31,904 bases of DNA from DASWYT01 sp965246875 (lineage in GTDB: Bacteria; Pseudomonadota; Alphaproteobacteria; Micavibrionales; SZUA-601), in assembly GCA_965246875.1 (NCBI GenBank), contig CBDFFU010000005.1, positions 1 to 31,904 of the forward strand. The letters are read 5' to 3'. The notes under the pieces are model-generated. The model was not told the DNA's origin. It ran no database searches and saw nothing but the letters and a program-made list of their open reading frames with translations. The number at the start of each line of letters is the position of its first letter. The first letter of the stretch is position 1. The position numbers were made by a program, and so were the translations under genes. Shown here piece after piece: positions 9,905-18,031 of the stretch.

Positions 9905-11331
9905 TGACCAAGATGAAAACGCCAGCAAAGAAACAACAAGGCAAAAAAAATAACAAGCCGCTGTTGAAAAAAATCAAACACAGTTTCCGTGACTGGGTCG
10001 ATCCGGGCCATGGCATGGGCACGCATGAAGACATGCATTATATGCCCGATGTCGAAGCGGCGATCCGCAATTCCGGCGCCAAGTTTTCTTATATCCTGTC
10101 CTTGATGACGACATTCTGCATTCTGATCTTTATCGTCTGGGCGGCTTATGCCGTTTTGGACGAAGTCACCAAGGCCGATGCGCAAGTCATTCCCTCCAGC
10201 AAGGTGCAGTTGATCCAGAGCCTTGATGGCGGCATTGTCGAAGGCATTCTGGTCAAAGAAGGCGATACCGTCGATAAAGGTCAGGTCTTGCTTAAAATCG
10301 ATACCACGACGGCGGAAACCAATCTAAAAGAACGTCAGGCGCGGTATAACTATCTGCAAGGCATGGTCGCGCGCCTGAATGCCGAGATTAACGGCACCGA
10401 ATTGAAATTCCCGGATGAATTGAAAACCAACGCGCCGCAGGTCATCACCGAGCAGATCAATCAATACAACCTGCGCCGCAGCCAGCAAACAGCCGAAGTA
10501 TCAGTGCTGGAAAGCCAGGTCGCGCAGCGCAGCCAGGAAGTGCGCGAAATGGGCGCCCGTTTGTCGCAGTTGCGCAGTAACCTGGAGTTGAAAGAGCAGG
10601 AACTTAATATGCGCCGGCCTTTGGTGGAACAGGGCGCCATGTCCAAAGTCGAATTGCTGCGCATTGAAGGCGAGGTCACCGACTTGCGCGGCGAGATCAA
10701 CACCATCGGCACCGCCGTACCGCGCGCGCGGTCCAGCGCCACAGAAGCGCAACAGCGCATTAATGAATCGAAAGCTAAAATGCGCGCCGAAGCCCAGCAG
10801 GAACTGGGCGCTGCTCAAGCAGAAATGGATTCCCTGACGCAAGTTGTAACAGCAGGGGCGCAAAAAGTCGCTAAAACCCAATTGAAATCACCGGTGCGCG
10901 GCACTGTCAAGCAGTTGAAAATCAACACGGTCGGCGGCGTCATCAAACCGGGTGAAGACATCATGGAGATTGTCCCGGCCGGCGATAATTTATTGATCGA
11001 AGCCAAAGTCCCCCCCAAGGATATCGCTTTTATCCGCCCCGGCCAGGAAGCCAATGTCAAGATCACCGCTTATGATTCGTCCGTCTTTGGCGGCCTGAAC
11101 GGCATTGTCGAAGGCATCAGCGCTGACACCATCCAGAACGAAAAAGGCGAAAGCTTTTACCGCGTCACCATCCGCACCAAAGAAACCGTGATGATGCACC
11201 GGGGCAAGGCCTTGCCGATCATTCCGGGGATGACCGCCAATGTGCAGATTCTAACCGGCAAGAAATCGGTGCTGGATTACCTGCTCAAGCCGATCATGAA
11301 AGCGCGCCAGGATGCTCTCCGAGAAAGATAA
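9904..11331 (+). CDS. lapC: HlyD-family membrane fusion protein of the type I secretion system (LapC-like)
   Basis: This 475-residue periplasmic adaptor bridges the ABC exporter and an outer-membrane TolC-like channel that is not in this window. A basic cytoplasmic N-terminus (about 1-57) precedes one membrane helix at about 61-85. Next come the first half of a lipoyl/barrel-sandwich domain (SLDGGIVEGILVKEGDTVDK, about 107-126) and long Gln/Glu/Arg-rich helices (about 140-310) that should form the coiled-coil hairpin. The second lipoyl half follows (SPVRGTVKQLKINTVGG), then the HlyD C-terminal barrel (PPKDIAFIRPGQEANVKI). The order is canonical for HlyD/LapC proteins. Its ATG shares one base with the exporter stop, indicating a tightly coupled two-gene operon. 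Confidence 0.93.
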   Translation: MTKMKTPAKKQQGKKNNKPLLKKIKHSFRDWVDPGHGMGTHEDMHYMPDVEAAIRNSGAKFSYILSLMTTFCILIFIVWAAYAVLDEVTKADAQVIPSSKVQLIQSLDGGIVEGILVKEGDTVDKGQVLLKIDTTTAETNLKERQARYNYLQGMVARLNAEINGTELKFPDELKTNAPQVITEQINQYNLRRSQQTAEVSVLESQVAQRSQEVREMGARLSQLRSNLELKEQELNMRRPLVEQGAMSKVELLRIEGEVTDLRGEINTIGTAVPRARSSATEAQQRINESKAKMRAEAQQELGAAQAEMDSLTQVVTAGAQKVAKTQLKSPVRGTVKQLKINTVGGVIKPGEDIMEIVPAGDNLLIEAKVPPKDIAFIRPGQEANVKITAYDSSVFGGLNGIVEGISADTIQNEKGESFYRVTIRTKETVMMHRGKALPIIPGMTANVQILTGKKSVLDYLLKPIMKARQDALRER

Positions 11332-11344
11332 GCGCGAAAGATAA

Positions 11345-11569
11345 TTAAACCTTTTTGAAATACTGCACTTCCAGCAGCAGGTTTTTCAACTTGTCGGAAT
11401 TACCCTCGACCAAAGCGGCATCTTCGGTGACGCGAATATTCTTGATCACCGTGCCGCGCTTGAGCACAAATGACGTGCCTTTGACTTTCAGGTCTTTGAT
11501 AGCCTGAATGGCATCGCCGGTATTGAGCCGGGTGCCGTTGCTGTCTTTGGTGATGATCTCTTCGTCCAT
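11345..11569 (-). CDS. Small PhnA/YjdM-domain protein without the zinc-ribbon half
   Basis: The 74-residue product matches the C-terminal domain of the PhnA/YjdM family: KDSNGTRLNTGDAIQAIKDL, then LKVKGTSFVLKRGTVIKNIR and a closing LEVQYFKK. Full-length YjdM has an N-terminal zinc ribbon with Cys pairs. This protein starts directly at the SH3-like PhnA domain and has no cysteine, a short form found in many bacteria. The name is historical (alkylphosphonate uptake); no enzymatic role in phosphonate use is implied. The start ATG 11569 has AGGT upstream. It is convergent with the secretion operon, with only 13 bp between the stops, and no terminator hairpin is visible there. Function is unknown. 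Confidence 0.8.
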   Translation of the reverse strand: MDEEIITKDSNGTRLNTGDAIQAIKDLKVKGTSFVLKRGTVIKNIRVTEDAALVEGNSDKLKNLLLEVQYFKKV

Positions 11570-11708
11570 GCGGTATACCTAATGTTATATGACTGCCCTA
11601 ATCTTTCCTTAGAAAGTAAAAAGGCACAAGGGCTTAGCAGTGCCATATCGAAAATTTATGCCGGATGCGGAATGGTCTGCGCTTAATTTAAAGCTATTTG
11701 CAGTGAGA

Positions 11709-13838
11709 ATGATGAAAGATTACAGACTTAAAGAAGGCTCACCTTATCCGCGCGGCGCCACCTGGGATGGCAAGGGGACCAATTTTTCTTTGTTCTCGGC
11801 CAATGCCACCAAAGTGGAATTATGCCTGTTCGATAAAACCGGCACCAAGGAAATCAAACGCATTCCGCTGCCGGAATATACCATCGAAGCCTGGCACGGC
11901 TATGTCGAAGATGTCGGTCCCGGTAATGTCTATGGTTATCGCGTCTATGGCCCTTACGAACCCGGCGAAGGGCATCGTTTCAATCACAACAAATTATTGC
12001 TGGACCCTTATGCCCGCGCCCATATCGGCGAAATCAAATGGCACCCGGCTTGCTATGGGTATAAGCAGGATGGCAAAAGCGACGATCTGAGTTTCGATGA
12101 ACAGGATTCAGCGCCCTATGTGCCGAAATGCGTCGTCGTCGATCCGAATTTCGACTGGAAACAGGAACGCGTGCGCCGTTTGGTGCCGCGCAGCAACACC
12201 ATTTTATACGAAGCCCATGTCAAAGGCTTTACCAAATTACACCCCGAGGTTCCTGAAGAATTGCGTGGCACCTATGCCGGTATGGCCAGCAAGCCCGTCG
12301 TCGATTACATCAAATCTTTGGGCGTCACCTCGGTCAATCTGCTGCCAATCCATACGTTTTTGCAGGACGATTACCTGCTCAAGAAAAACCTGCGCAATTA
12401 CTGGGGCTATAACTCGATCGGTTTTTTCGCGCCGCAACCGCTTTATGCTGCCGAACCGCAAAACTCCCTGCGCGAGTTCAAGGAAATGGTAGCGCGTTTC
12501 CATGATGCCGGCCTCGAAGTTGTTATGGATGTGGTCTATAACCACACCGCCGAAGGCAACGAGATGGGCCCGACTTTGTCTTTCAAAGGCATCGATAACG
12601 CTTCTTATTACCGGCTGGCTGAAGACAAGCGTTTTTACATCAATGATACCGGCACCGGCAACACGCTGAACCTGTCGCACCCGCGCGTGTTGCAGATGGT
12701 AGCGGATTCTTTGCGTTACTGGGTCACCGAAGCGCGTATCGACGGTTTCCGTTTCGATCTGGGCACCATTCTGGCGCGTGAGCCCCATGGCTTTGACGAG
12801 CAAAGCGGCTTCCTCAAAGTCTGTGGCCAGGATCCCGTTTTAAGCCAGGTCAAACTGATTGCCGAACCCTGGGATTGCGGTCCCGGCGGCTATCAGGTCG
12901 GCGGCTTCCCGCCAGGCTGGGCAGAGTGGAATGACAAGTTCCGCGACACCGCGCGCGATTTCTGGCGCGGCGAAGCCAATGCCGCCGATCTGGCCTCACG
13001 TTTATGTGCTTCGCCTGAGGTTTATAACCGCGCCGGGCGCAAGCCGTCGTCATCGGTGAATTTCATTACCGCGCATGACGGATTTACCTTGAATGACCTG
13101 GTATCCTATAACGAGAAACATAACGACGCTAATGGTGAGGATAACAAGGACGGTTCGTCCAATAATTATTCCTGGAATTGTGGAGAAGAGGGGCCGACCG
13201 ACAACGAAGAGATCAATCATTTGCGTCTGCGTCAGATGAAGAATCTTCTGGCGACATTACTGTTATCGCAGGGCACGCCGATGCTGCAAGCCGGCGACGA
13301 GTTCGCCCGCACGCAAAACGGCAATAACAACGCTTATTGCCAGGATAACGAGATCAGCTGGCTGAATTGGGAACAGGCCAAAGACCATCCGCTGACCGAT
13401 TTCGTGCGCCAGTTGACGCGCCTGCGTCATAAATATCCCATTTTGCATCATAACCGTTTCCTGAGTGCGACCTATGTCGAAGAACTGGGCATTACCGATG
13501 TGATGTGGGTCAATGCCAGCGGCGAAAGCATGCAGGATAAAAACTGGGAAGATGAATCCATGCATTGTTTCGGCATGATTATGGATGGCCGCGCCCAAAC
13601 CACCGGCATTCCCCAGCCGGGCAAAGAAGCTACACTGCTATTGGTAATGAACAGCCACCATGATCTGGTGAATTTCACCCTGCCGGAGTACCCGACCGGG
13701 TCGCGCTGGCAGATTTTGCTGGACACCAATCAGGAACAAGAGGTCGAAGACAAATTCTTTACCTCTGGTGAATCTTACCAGGTCACCGGCCGTTCCGTGT
13801 TGCTGTTCCTGCTTTCCGAGCAGGAGGAAGAAGAATAG
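11709..13838 (+). CDS. glgX: Glycogen debranching enzyme GlgX
   Basis: This GH13 isoamylase-type enzyme hydrolyses alpha-1,6 branches of glycogen or limit dextrin. The start is chosen at ATG 11709 (an alternative ATG is at 11712) because family members begin close to the motif LKEGSPYPRGATWDGKGTNF. The frame can be extended to GTG 11640, but the 23 extra residues look unlike the family. A CBM48-like N-terminal domain covers about 1-130. GH13 motifs follow: DVVYNHTAEG, DGFRFDLGT (nucleophile Asp), LIAEPWDCG (acid/base Glu) and FITAHDGFTLNDL. About 709 residues is normal length. It heads the run of glycogen genes and abuts the next gene without a gap. With treZ and treY downstream it may also act as the TreX-like debrancher for trehalose formation (inference). 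Confidence 0.95.
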   Translation: MMKDYRLKEGSPYPRGATWDGKGTNFSLFSANATKVELCLFDKTGTKEIKRIPLPEYTIEAWHGYVEDVGPGNVYGYRVYGPYEPGEGHRFNHNKLLLDPYARAHIGEIKWHPACYGYKQDGKSDDLSFDEQDSAPYVPKCVVVDPNFDWKQERVRRLVPRSNTILYEAHVKGFTKLHPEVPEELRGTYAGMASKPVVDYIKSLGVTSVNLLPIHTFLQDDYLLKKNLRNYWGYNSIGFFAPQPLYAAEPQNSLREFKEMVARFHDAGLEVVMDVVYNHTAEGNEMGPTLSFKGIDNASYYRLAEDKRFYINDTGTGNTLNLSHPRVLQMVADSLRYWVTEARIDGFRFDLGTILAREPHGFDEQSGFLKVCGQDPVLSQVKLIAEPWDCGPGGYQVGGFPPGWAEWNDKFRDTARDFWRGEANAADLASRLCASPEVYNRAGRKPSSSVNFITAHDGFTLNDLVSYNEKHNDANGEDNKDGSSNNYSWNCGEEGPTDNEEINHLRLRQMKNLLATLLLSQGTPMLQAGDEFARTQNGNNNAYCQDNEISWLNWEQAKDHPLTDFVRQLTRLRHKYPILHHNRFLSATYVEELGITDVMWVNASGESMQDKNWEDESMHCFGMIMDGRAQTTGIPQPGKEATLLLVMNSHHDLVNFTLPEYPTGSRWQILLDTNQEQEVEDKFFTSGESYQVTGRSVLLFLLSEQEEEE

Positions 13839-14813
13839 ATGCGCCTTGGCTATCATGCGTCCCATGAACAATTCTCGCCGCGCGAATTGCTGCACTATGC
13901 GCAACTGGCGGAGGCGGCTGGATTTAACGGCGTGATGTCTTCCGAGCATATTGCGCCTTGGAGCGTGCGTCAGGGCAATTCCGGCTTTACCTGGGCCTGG
14001 CTGGGCGCGGCGATGCAGGCCACGCAGCATGTCAATTTTGGCGCTTTGGCCATTCCCGGCGGCTGGCGTTATCATCCGGTCGTGGCGGCACATGCTTTTG
14101 CCACTTTGGCGCAGATGTCGCCCAAACGTTTGCCCTGGATTGCCGCCGGCAGCGGTGAAGCCATGAACGAACATGTCGTCGGTCAAAAATGGCCAAGTAA
14201 AGCCGAACGCAACGAACGCCTGCGCGAGGCCGTCGACATCATGCGCGCCTTGTGGCGCGGTGAAACCGTTGATAAAGCGGCAGGCCCGCTCAAAACCCAT
14301 CAAGCCAAACTCTGGTCTCTGCCGGGAACGCCGCCGGCGATTTATGCCGCCGCTTTGAGTGTTGAAACGGCAAGTTGGGCCGGGGAATGGGCGGACGGGT
14401 TGATTACCGTGGTCCAGCCGGTGCCGGAATTGCAAAAACGCCTGGATGGTTTCTGCAGAAATGGCGGCGCGGGCAAGCCTATCATCTTGCAAATGCAGCT
14501 CAGTTGGGCCGAGACAAAGGACCAGGCCAGGGCTAACGCCCATGATCAATGGCGGCATATCGCCATTGACGTTGACCGCGATGACGTCACCACACCGGAA
14601 AAATTCGATGCTGCCTGCCAGCAGGTCAGACCGGAACAAATGGATGAGAAAATCTTTGTCTCTGCCGATGCCACGGAGATCATTGCTTATGTGGAAAAAT
14701 ATGCGTCGCTTGGATTTGACGAGATTTATCTGCACAATGCCGGGCGCAACCAGCCACAATTTATCGAATTTTTCCACCAGCACATTTTGCCTTTTTTCAA
14801 AGACAGATCATGA
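13839..14813 (+). CDS. LLM-class flavin-dependent oxidoreductase (TIGR03885-like, non-F420)
   Basis: The 324-residue protein begins MRLGYHASHEQFSPRELL and has the TIM-barrel pattern of bacterial luciferase-like monooxygenases: AQLAEAAGFNGVMSSEHIAP, VNFGALAIPGGWRYHPVVAA, LPWIAAGSGEAMNEHVVG and the late helix RNERLREAVDIMRALWRGE. The overall look matches the TIGR03885 group of probable non-F420 flavin oxidoreductases; the substrate is unknown. Its ATG follows the glgX stop directly (TAGATG) and its stop overlaps the glgB start by four bases (ATGA), so it is translated as part of the glycogen operon. Nothing in its sequence points to carbohydrate metabolism, so the context is the odd part. The family call is fairly safe; the reaction is not known. 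Confidence 0.82.
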   Translation: MRLGYHASHEQFSPRELLHYAQLAEAAGFNGVMSSEHIAPWSVRQGNSGFTWAWLGAAMQATQHVNFGALAIPGGWRYHPVVAAHAFATLAQMSPKRLPWIAAGSGEAMNEHVVGQKWPSKAERNERLREAVDIMRALWRGETVDKAAGPLKTHQAKLWSLPGTPPAIYAAALSVETASWAGEWADGLITVVQPVPELQKRLDGFCRNGGAGKPIILQMQLSWAETKDQARANAHDQWRHIAIDVDRDDVTTPEKFDAACQQVRPEQMDEKIFVSADATEIIAYVEKYASLGFDEIYLHNAGRNQPQFIEFFHQHILPFFKDRS

Positions 14814-16687
14814 CCTTTTTAGCCAAAGACGATTTACATTATTTCAACGAAGGCAGCGCCTCACGCCTGTTTGACCGCATGGGCGCGCATCTAGTGGAAA
14901 AAGGCGGCGCGCATTTTGCCGTCTGGGCGCCCAATGCCAAAGCCGTATCGGTAATTGGCGATTTCAATGGCTGGGATAAAACCAAAAACCCGTTATCTCC
15001 GAATGGCGAATCCGGCATCTGGTCGGGCACGGTGGCGGAAGCGCATAAAGGTGATGTGTACAAATACCACATCCATTCCCATGTCAATGACGCCCAATTC
15101 GAAAAAGCAGATCCGTTTGCTTTTCGCACCGAAACGCCGCCCAAGACCGGTTCCGTGATTTGGGACCTTGACTATGACTGGCAGGATCAGGACTGGATGC
15201 AAACGCGCGGGACAAAACAAAAGCTTGATGCGCCAATGTCGGTGTATGAAGTGCATCTTGGGTCCTGGCGTCAGAAATGCGAAGGCGATTGCCGTTCGCT
15301 AAACTATCAGGAACTAGCCGACGAGCTGGTATCCTACGTCAAGTATATGGGCTTTACCCATGTCGAATTCCTGCCGGTGATGGAACATCCCTATGGCGGT
15401 TCCTGGGGCTATCAGCTGACCGGCTATTATGCCCCGACCAGCCGTTATGGCGATCCCCAGGATCTAATGCATCTGATCGATGCCTTCCACCAGGCGGGTA
15501 TCGGCGTTATCCTGGACTGGGTGCCATCGCATTTTGCGGTGGATGGCCATGCGCTGGTCAAATTCGACGGCACCGCGCTTTATGAACATGGCGATGCGCG
15601 CCAGGGGTATCATCCTGACTGGGGCAGTTATATTTTCAATTATGACCGCAACGAAGTGCGCAGTTTCCTGATCAGCAACGCCATGTTCTGGCTGGAAAAA
15701 TACCATGTTGATGCCTTGCGCGTCGATGCGGTGGCGTCAATGCTGTATCTGGATTACTCGCGTAAGGAGGGAGAATGGATTCCCAATAACGAAGGCGGCC
15801 GCGAAAACAAAGGCGCCATTCGTTTCCTGAAAGAATTGAATCAGGCGGTTTATAAAAAATTCCCTGATATCCAGATGATCGCCGAGGAATCGACGGCTTG
15901 GGGCGGCGTTTCGCGCCCGGTTTATCAGGGCGGCCTTGGTTTCGGCCTGAAATGGGATATGGGCTGGATGCATGATACGCTAAAATATTTCCAGCGCGAT
16001 TCCATTTACCGCGCCCATCACCAGGGCCAGATCACCTTCCGCGCGCTTTATTCATTTACCGAAAATTTCATGCTGTCTTTGTCCCATGACGAAGTCGTGC
16101 ATGGCAAAGGTTCCTTAATCAATAAGATGGCAGGAGATGATTGGCAGAAATTCGGTAATATGCGTTGTCTGTTTAGCTATATGTATGCGTTGCCGGGCAA
16201 AAAATTGATGTTCATGGGTAATGAATTCGCGCAATGGTCTGAATGGAATCACAATACCAGCCTGGACTGGCATATCGCCGGCTATGACCGCCACCAGCAG
16301 GTGCAAACCCTGGTTAAAGATCTGAATCATTTATATGCGACCGAATCGGCTTTGCACATTGATTGCGACGCCAGCGGTTTTGAATGGATCGATGCCTCCG
16401 ATTACCAGAAAAGCATCCTCAGCTTTTTGCGTAAAAATCCCCAGACCGGGGAAACTGTGCTGTGCGTTTTCAATCTGACGCCGATGCCGCATTTCAATTA
16501 CCGCATAGGCGTCCCGAGCGGCGGTGCCTGGCAGGAAATTTTTAACAGCGATGCAAGGATTTACGGCGGTAACGGCCATGAAAATGCTCAAGTCACTGCA
16601 GACCAACAGGGCGCACATGGCAGGGCGTTTTCTGTGAATCTGACTTTGCCGGCTCTAGGTGCCGTATTTTTAAAAATGACTGCTTGA
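14810..16687 (+). CDS. glgB: 1,4-alpha-glucan branching enzyme GlgB
   Basis: GlgB creates alpha-1,6 branch points in glycogen by transferring oligoglucan segments. The 625-residue protein has an N-terminal CBM48 domain (HFAVWAPNAKAVSVIGDFNG, about 38-57) and a GH13 barrel. Diagnostic pieces are YEVHLGSW, EFLPVMEHPYGGSWGYQLTG, DWVPSHFAVDGHAL, DALRVDAVASMLYLDYSR (nucleophile Asp), MIAEESTAW (acid/base Glu) and LSLSHDEVVHGKGSL. Length fits the shorter GlgB form with one N-terminal CBM48. The start overlaps the preceding stop (ATGA). A 98-bp gap to glgC follows, containing a promoter-like sequence, so glgC may be partly independently expressed. Confidence 0.97.
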   Translation: MTFLAKDDLHYFNEGSASRLFDRMGAHLVEKGGAHFAVWAPNAKAVSVIGDFNGWDKTKNPLSPNGESGIWSGTVAEAHKGDVYKYHIHSHVNDAQFEKADPFAFRTETPPKTGSVIWDLDYDWQDQDWMQTRGTKQKLDAPMSVYEVHLGSWRQKCEGDCRSLNYQELADELVSYVKYMGFTHVEFLPVMEHPYGGSWGYQLTGYYAPTSRYGDPQDLMHLIDAFHQAGIGVILDWVPSHFAVDGHALVKFDGTALYEHGDARQGYHPDWGSYIFNYDRNEVRSFLISNAMFWLEKYHVDALRVDAVASMLYLDYSRKEGEWIPNNEGGRENKGAIRFLKELNQAVYKKFPDIQMIAEESTAWGGVSRPVYQGGLGFGLKWDMGWMHDTLKYFQRDSIYRAHHQGQITFRALYSFTENFMLSLSHDEVVHGKGSLINKMAGDDWQKFGNMRCLFSYMYALPGKKLMFMGNEFAQWSEWNHNTSLDWHIAGYDRHQQVQTLVKDLNHLYATESALHIDCDASGFEWIDASDYQKSILSFLRKNPQTGETVLCVFNLTPMPHFNYRIGVPSGGAWQEIFNSDARIYGGNGHENAQVTADQQGAHGRAFSVNLTLPALGAVFLKMTA

Positions 16688-16694
16688 TCCGTTC

Positions 16695-16724
16695 TTGATT
16701 GCAACGCAGTTGCTTCAATATACA
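16695..16724 (+). promoter_or_regulatory. Possible sigma70-type promoter upstream of glgC
   Basis: TTGATT at 16695-16700 and TATACA at 16719-16724 are separated by 18 bp, an acceptable vegetative spacing. This lies in the only sizeable gap of the glgX-glgA run, 62 bp before the glgC start. Matches of this quality occur by chance, so this is tentative. Confidence 0.35.
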
Positions 16725-16751
16725 AAATTTACGATCCTCCAAGATATGATC

Positions 16752-16777
16752 CCTGACTAAAATCAATTTAGTCCAGG
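16752..16777 (+). promoter_or_regulatory. Hairpin overlapping the glgC Shine-Dalgarno
   Basis: The left arm CCTGACTAAA (16752-16761) and right arm TTTAGTCCAGG (16767-16777) are complementary apart from one bulged base, with a five-base loop. The right arm contains the AGGA that serves as glgC ribosome-binding site, eight bases before ATG 16786. Folding would hide the site. This is a by-eye structure; whether it regulates anything is unknown. Confidence 0.4.
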
Positions 16778-16785
16778 AATTTAAA

Positions 16786-18015
16786 ATGGCGCAATTAAGA
16801 AACGCTATCGCGCAAAATATTATCACGATTATCCTGGCCGGCGGGCGCGGCAGCCGTTTGATGAATCTGACGGAAAATCAGGCCAAGCCCGCGGTGCCAT
16901 TCGGCGGCGGTTTCCGCATTATCGATTTTGCTTTGTCTAATTGTTATAATTCCGGTTTTCGCCGCATTATGATGTTGACGCAATATCAAGCCGAAGGGTT
17001 AGGGTCTTATCTGGCGCAAGCCTGGCAACCGGTGTTAAAAAGCGAAGACGAATTCCTTGACGTGCTGCCGGCTACCCCCAATAAAACCTATGAAGGCACC
17101 GCTGATGCCGTTTATAAAAATATCGAAGCGCTGGAAAAACATGAGGGCGACTATGTGCTGATTTTGGCCGGCGACCATGTCTATAAAATGGATTATGCCG
17201 CGATGCTGGATGAGCATATCAGCACCAAGGCCGATGTCACCATCCCCTGCATCGAAGTGCCGCGCATGGAAGCCACTGGGTTTGGTGTCATGCACATCAA
17301 CGACAAAAACCGCATTATCGATTTTCTGGAAAAACCCGCCGATCCGCCAGGTATGCCAAGCAAGCCAGAGATGGCGCTGGCCAGCATGGGGATTTATATT
17401 TTCAATAAAAAATTATTGATCGACACTTTGAAAGAAGACGCCAAAGATCAAGCGTCGGAACATGATTTTGGCACCAATGTTATTCCACACCTGGTCAAAA
17501 ACGCCAAAGTCATGGCGCATTTGTTTTCCAATAGCTGCGTTCGTTCGGTTGACGGTTCCGAAGCTTACTGGCGCGATGTCGGCACTATCGACCAATACTG
17601 GGCCGCGCATATGGATATGACGGATAAAAACAGCATCTTTGACATGGATGATGAAAAATGGCCGATCCGCCGTCATAACCAGCAAGGGCCGAACAAGGCT
17701 GCCAACAAAAATAAAGACATTACTGACAGCATCATCGCTCCCGACAGCGTGGTGGGGGATGCCAAAATTTCTAAATCTTTGGTGTTTAACAACGTTAAAA
17801 TCGGGCCGCAAACCAAAATCAGCGAATCTGTCTTGCTGCCTGGCGTCACACTTGGTAAAAACGTCTTATTGAATAAAGTCATCGTTGCGGGCGATTGTCA
17901 CATCCCAGACGGGTTGGTCATCGGTCAGGATGCCGAAGCCGATGCTAGCCGTTTTCAAAGAACAGATACCGGCATCACCTTGGTAACAGCGGCCAGACTG
18001 CGTGCTTTGAAATAA
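16786..18015 (+). CDS. glgC: Glucose-1-phosphate adenylyltransferase GlgC
   Basis: GlgC makes ADP-glucose from glucose-1-phosphate and ATP, the committed step of bacterial glycogen synthesis. The 409-residue protein has the nucleotide-binding signature ILAGGRGSRLMNLTENQAKP, followed by AVPFGGGFRIIDFALSN, the GTADAVYKNI segment, ILAGDHVYKMDY, FLEKP and SEAYWRDVGTIDQYW. A C-terminal left-handed beta-helix (about 305-405) shows hexapeptide character (VVGDAKISKSLVFNNVKIG). Length and motif order are typical. The start at 16786 has AGGA at good spacing, inside a possible hairpin. glgA follows after 16 bp. The allosteric effector cannot be read from the sequence by eye. Confidence 0.97.
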   Translation: MAQLRNAIAQNIITIILAGGRGSRLMNLTENQAKPAVPFGGGFRIIDFALSNCYNSGFRRIMMLTQYQAEGLGSYLAQAWQPVLKSEDEFLDVLPATPNKTYEGTADAVYKNIEALEKHEGDYVLILAGDHVYKMDYAAMLDEHISTKADVTIPCIEVPRMEATGFGVMHINDKNRIIDFLEKPADPPGMPSKPEMALASMGIYIFNKKLLIDTLKEDAKDQASEHDFGTNVIPHLVKNAKVMAHLFSNSCVRSVDGSEAYWRDVGTIDQYWAAHMDMTDKNSIFDMDDEKWPIRRHNQQGPNKAANKNKDITDSIIAPDSVVGDAKISKSLVFNNVKIGPQTKISESVLLPGVTLGKNVLLNKVIVAGDCHIPDGLVIGQDAEADASRFQRTDTGITLVTAARLRALK

Positions 18016-18031
18016 CCTTACGAAAGCCGTC

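Noticed and set aside
11640..11708. GTG start giving GlgX 23 extra residues
   Set aside because: The extension does not resemble the family, whereas the ATG at 11709 lies just before the conserved GSPYPRGATWDG.
13638..14783. 381-codon minus-strand frame opposite the LLM oxidoreductase
   Set aside because: No recognisable domain, and the plus strand carries a clear oxidoreductase with overlapping neighbours on both sides.
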